Origin: Heterorhizobium halophytocola
Lineage (GTDB): Bacteria; Pseudomonadota; Alphaproteobacteria; Rhizobiales; Rhizobiaceae
DNA: 64,000 nucleotides
Reading direction: 5' to 3'
Assembly: GCF_017873095.1 (NCBI RefSeq)
Contig: NZ_JAGGJU010000008.1
Span: forward strand, 222,947-286,946
Position numbers and translations under genes: made by a program. Below, piece after piece: positions 61,194 through 64,000 of this stretch. The notes under the pieces are model-generated. The model was not told the origin of the DNA and ran no database searches. It saw only the letters and a list, made by a program, of their open reading frames with translations. Position 1 is the first letter of the stretch; every line of letters begins with the position of its first letter.

Positions 61194-62222
61194 ATGCGGG
61201 TCTTCTATTCGGAAAAACACAAGCTCAGGGATGCCAAAACGGAGCTGCATGGCGGCCAGCTGGTCAAGCCGTTCGAAGGGCCATTTCGCGCCGAATGGAT
61301 TCTGGCGGCAGTCAGGGAGGCAGGGTTTTCCGATGTCGCGGCGCCGGTCGAGCATGGGCTTGAGACGGCGCTGAAAGTGCATGATGCCGATTATCTTGCA
61401 TTTCTGAAGACCTGCTGGGAGCGCTGGGTGGCGGACGGCTACGAGGGCGAGGCGATCCCGATCTCGTTGCCGGTGCGCCGCAGCCAGCAGGCCCGGGTGC
61501 CGCGCAATATCGACGGCGCGCTCGGCTATTACGCCAATTCGGCGGAGACCTCGGTCACCGAAGGCACCTATGAAGCCGCGATCTCGTCGATGGACGTGGC
61601 GCTGTCGGGCGCCGACTGGCTGAACGCTGGCAACCGCCTGGCGTTTTCGCTCTGCCGCCCGCCCGGCCATCACGCCGGCATCGATCTTTTCGGCGGCTAC
61701 TGCTTCATCAACAATGCCGCGGTTGCCGCCCAGCGCCTGCTCGACCATGGTGCCAAGAAGGTTGCGATCCTCGACGTCGACTTCCACCACGGCAACGGCA
61801 CCCAGGACATCACCTATCGCCGCGGCGACATCTTCTTCGCCTCGCTGCATGGCGACCCGGCCGACGCCTTTCCCTATTTCCTCGGCTATGCCGACGAGAC
61901 CGGCGAAGGGGAGGGGGAAGGCGCCAACGCCAACTACCCGATGGCGCGGGGCACGCCCTGGGACCGGTGGTCGCAGGCGCTCGCCGACGCGCTGGCGCGG
62001 ATCAAGGCCCACGGCGCCGAGGCGATCGTCGTGTCTCTCGGGGTCGATACGTTCGAAGAGGATCCGATCAGCTTCTTCAAGCTGAAGACGCCGGACTATA
62101 TCCGCATGGGCGAAATGCTGGCCGGCGCGGGCCTGCCGGTGCTGACCCTGATGGAAGGCGGCTACGGTGTTCCGCAGATCGGGCTCAACGTCGCCAATGT
62201 GTTGCGGGGTCTGGAGGCGTGA
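61194..62222 (+). CDS. Histone deacetylase-family (acetylpolyamine amidohydrolase-like) enzyme
   Basis: A 342-residue zinc enzyme of the arginase-deacetylase fold. It has RPPGHHAGIDLFGGYCFINNAA (catalytic His pair), ILDVDFHHGNGTQDI (zinc Asp and His), SLGVDTFEEDPIS (second zinc Asp) and MEGGYGVPQIG. Bacterial members deacetylate polyamines or similar amides; ELHGGQLVKPFE near the N-terminus is typical of the polyamine type. Single gene with its own promoter region. Confidence 0.9.
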   Translation: MRVFYSEKHKLRDAKTELHGGQLVKPFEGPFRAEWILAAVREAGFSDVAAPVEHGLETALKVHDADYLAFLKTCWERWVADGYEGEAIPISLPVRRSQQARVPRNIDGALGYYANSAETSVTEGTYEAAISSMDVALSGADWLNAGNRLAFSLCRPPGHHAGIDLFGGYCFINNAAVAAQRLLDHGAKKVAILDVDFHHGNGTQDITYRRGDIFFASLHGDPADAFPYFLGYADETGEGEGEGANANYPMARGTPWDRWSQALADALARIKAHGAEAIVVSLGVDTFEEDPISFFKLKTPDYIRMGEMLAGAGLPVLTLMEGGYGVPQIGLNVANVLRGLEA

Positions 62223-62325
62223 AGCAGGTCGCGATCCTTCCGATCGGCTGACATGCCTGCATTCCCCGATTTAGCGCATGTATTTTGCCCGACGCCGGCG
62301 CTGCGTTCGGGATGCATGCGCTGAA

Positions 62326-63696
62326 TCAGGCGGCCGTGCGCTGTTCCTCGGCGGTCTCGCCGCCGGCAGCCGGCGCCGTCTCCCAGGCCGGTGGGGGTGG
62401 ACGATCGCTGAATAGGGCCTGCTGGTCGCGGTCGAGCCAGGCGGCGATGATCTTCTGCGATGCCGACGGCACCGGCTCTGCGCCGGCAAACCAGCGCTGC
62501 AACTGGGCGAGATCGATATCGGTGCGCCGCGCCAGGGTTTCCAGCTGTCTGTCCTCGCCGAGATAGGCTTCCAGCCCCTGGCCCCAATGGGGCCGCTCCT
62601 CCTCCGCGGCGCCGCTGCGTCTCAGCCAGGACTGGCCGAGACCGCGGACCATTTCGAGGGTGGCCTCGGACAGGAAGCCGGCGACGATGCCGAGAAAGCC
62701 GAGAAAGAAAGGGCTCAACGGCGCCGCCTCTCCGGTTTGCGAACTGTCGGTGATCACCATGACCCCGGCCCGCAGGACGATGAACAGCACCAGCGCGGTG
62801 ATGGCGCCGAGCATCGGACGCAAGAGGAAATGGCTGGTGCGCGGCCCCTGCTGGGCCCGGTAATAGTCGTAGGTCAGCTGCAGCGTGCTGCCGAGCGTGC
62901 CCATGGCGATCACCAGCACCATGACCAGCAACTCGTTCGGCAGGACCGAAAAGCGGTAGAGCATGCCGAAGGCGAAGTTCTTGATGAAGCTGAATTCCGA
63001 CATCAGGTCGCGGATGCGGGTTTCCTCGGCGGGCGAGAGCTTGCCGTCGGCATTGATGAGCGCCGCGATCTCGGCCTCGTCGCGTGCAAGCAGCGTCTGG
63101 GTCTCTTCCCGGCTTGCCTCCAGCTGGCGCGTCACGGCCTCGGCGGCATAGGACGCCTCCACGGAATCGTCCATCGCCCGGCGGGCATCGAGATAGATCT
63201 TCGACAAGGCGTCGATCTGCTCGACCGATTGCGGCTGCAGTTCGGGCCTCAGCGCGGTCCAGACCGCGGAGAGGGTCCGGCGACGGTCGCGGTCGGACTG
63301 ATCGGAGATATCCTTCAGCTTCAGCGGCTCGAAATTGGAGAGCTTGGCGACCAGTTCGTCCTCGGCGCGCTGGTAGCCGTTGGCAAGGCCTTCGGCTTCC
63401 ACCTTGCTGCGGGTCACCGCCAGCTGCGCCGCATTGATGTCGGTCTGGATGGCCTCGAGCCGTTCCTGCCGGGCGGCAATTTCGACCTGCTGGCGCTCCC
63501 ATGCCGTTCGGATGCGCTCGATCTGCCAGACCGTCAGCGGCAGGTCCGAATGCTGCGACAGGCCGGCCAGCCGGCCCTGCAGCTGACTTGCCGAAAGACT
63601 GACGACCGCAATCGCGATCGTGGCGAAGAACAATGCGATGAACCAGCTGACCGCGACAAAGGCGCTGGCGGCCGAGTAGAAGCGTTGCCAGGTCAT
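62326..63696 (-). CDS. Membrane protein with long periplasmic/cytoplasmic coiled coil, function unknown
   Basis: About 456 residues. It has an N-terminal helix (AFVAVSWFIALFFATIAIAVV), a long charged helical stretch (about 60-220) predicted as coiled coil, and three to four helices in the C-terminal half (LVMVLVIAMGTLGSTLQL; LGAITALVLFIVLRAGVMVI; FFLGFLGIVAGFLSEA). A final soluble part reads LETLARRTDIDLAQLQRWFAG, which looks helix-turn-helix-like. I do not recognise the family. ATG at 63696 follows GGGGG; upstream ATGs at 63711 and 63714 are possible. Confidence 0.7.
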   Translation of the reverse strand: MTWQRFYSAASAFVAVSWFIALFFATIAIAVVSLSASQLQGRLAGLSQHSDLPLTVWQIERIRTAWERQQVEIAARQERLEAIQTDINAAQLAVTRSKVEAEGLANGYQRAEDELVAKLSNFEPLKLKDISDQSDRDRRRTLSAVWTALRPELQPQSVEQIDALSKIYLDARRAMDDSVEASYAAEAVTRQLEASREETQTLLARDEAEIAALINADGKLSPAEETRIRDLMSEFSFIKNFAFGMLYRFSVLPNELLVMVLVIAMGTLGSTLQLTYDYYRAQQGPRTSHFLLRPMLGAITALVLFIVLRAGVMVITDSSQTGEAAPLSPFFLGFLGIVAGFLSEATLEMVRGLGQSWLRRSGAAEEERPHWGQGLEAYLGEDRQLETLARRTDIDLAQLQRWFAGAEPVPSASQKIIAAWLDRDQQALFSDRPPPPAWETAPAAGGETAEEQRTAA

Positions 63697-63847
63697 GGAT
63701 GATGCCCCCATCATAAAACCCTGATGGCAGGATAGGCGATAATTGCAGAAAAGTTAACGAACAATTTAGGGTTTAGTAAAATGACCCTGTGGCCTGGCTG
63801 GGCCCGTCAATGCCCGCCCGCCGCAGGCCTGAGGCGGCAACGCGAAA

Positions 63848-63870
63848 AGCCCGGCGCAGAGCGCCGGGCT
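63848..63870 (-). terminator. Perfect hairpin with minus-strand T-run
   Basis: AGCCCGGCGC (63848-63857) pairs with GCGCCGGGCT (63861-63870) around AGA; on the minus strand TTTTCGCG follows. It would end transcription coming from the right. The putative insertion sequence begins at the next base, so the gene it served may have been separated from it. Confidence 0.7.
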
Positions 63871-64000
63871 CAGACTGCTGACAAACCCCTGGCTGGTCCG
63901 GGGGGTTTGTGATTCAGTGGGACATGTTGAAGAAACCTGCTCCCGAACAGACGGCTCTCGAGATGGTAACGCTCAACAGTCTGGTGCCGAAGGATCACCT
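63871..64000 (+). mobile_element. Left end of an insertion sequence (IS1182-like), truncated by window edge
   Basis: A transposase N-terminus is encoded at 63923 onward. Before it lies a hairpin with arms ACAAACCCC (63881-63889) and GGGGTTTGT (63901-63909). The element boundary is put at 63871, directly after the upstream hairpin, but the terminal inverted repeat cannot be confirmed because the right end is outside the window. Confidence 0.6.
63923..64000 (+). CDS. Transposase, N-terminal fragment (IS1182-like)
   Basis: 26 residues are seen, starting MLKKPAPEQTALEMVTL and continuing to VPKDHL at the window edge. This opening, with ...LVPKDHLLRKI-like sequence, is recalled from rhizobial IS1182-family transposases, which are DDE enzymes that move the element. 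The frame is open to the right edge. No ribosome site stronger than GTGGG precedes the ATG. Confidence 0.75.

Noticed and set aside
59106..62012. A 968-residue leftward open frame through the MFS, TetR and deacetylase regions
   Set aside because: Only its first third (59106-60323) is the MFS gene; the rest is antisense to the deacetylase and out of frame with the TetR gene. Long antisense frames are a usual effect of high GC.

Overview
The window is about 64 kb of high-GC chromosomal DNA from an alphaproteobacterium, most likely a member of the Rhizobiaceae (Rhizobium/Agrobacterium type). This rests on a rhizobial-style Tad pilus locus, a BA14K-like secreted protein, an aspartyl protease of the TIGR02281 type, frequent ATGA overlaps, and general gene content. 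No similarity search was run; names come from reading motifs and recalling families.

Layout. (1) 1-2.2 kb: the edge of a molybdenum aldehyde/xanthine oxidoreductase operon (FAD and 2Fe-2S subunits), a divergent TetR regulator with a palindromic operator between them, then tRNA-Ser(GGA). (2) 3.0-15.1 kb: a nucleoside uptake and salvage island. The plus strand carries a BMP-type binding protein, an RbsA-like ATPase, two permeases, cdd, punA, deoC and deoA. The minus strand carries deoB, add and upp, and further on an aspartyl protease and a tyrosine-phosphatase-like gene whose catalytic cysteine is replaced. (3) 15.2-28.3 kb: a Tad/Flp pilus locus. TadG- and TadE-like pseudopilins and a solo CpaC N-domain protein lie on the minus strand; flp, cpaA-cpaF, tadB and tadC on the plus strand; tadD lies beyond a 1.2 kb gap with odd composition. 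(4) 28.5-31.7 kb: a leucyl aminopeptidase, a MarR protein, an NlpC/P60 peptidase and a small secreted protein.

(5) 31.7-46.4 kb: a probable hydroxycinnamate (ferulate/p-coumarate) catabolic island. Feruloyl-CoA synthetase, an SDR dehydrogenase and an acyl-CoA dehydrogenase run rightward. An enoyl-CoA hydratase, a MarR regulator, an amidohydrolase, a TRAP transporter and a Liv-type ABC transporter run leftward. An 11-bp inverted repeat lies in the divergent control region. The island ends at a bidirectional terminator and tRNA-Leu(CAG).

(6) 46.8-64 kb: mixed housekeeping and accessory genes. These are a SelW-like protein with a beta-hydroxyacid dehydrogenase, two tandem paralogous one-helix membrane proteins, a class A beta-lactamase, a ccdAB toxin-antitoxin pair, lepA, a DoxX protein, a carbon-nitrogen hydrolase and GNAT enzymes. 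They are followed by an AhpD-like protein with an ECF41 sigma factor and a strong ECF41 promoter match, a PagL-like barrel protein, an XRE-cupin regulator, an MFS efflux pump with its TetR repressor and operator, a histone-deacetylase-family enzyme and a coiled-coil membrane protein. The right edge cuts into a transposase gene that directly abuts a perfect hairpin.

No CRISPR array, prophage or clearly new multi-gene defence system was found. The most interesting points are the hydroxycinnamate island with two dedicated uptake systems, the ECF41 promoter-regulon unit, the phosphatase without its nucleophile, the solo secretin N-domain opposite flp, and the C-rich non-coding gap inside the tad locus.
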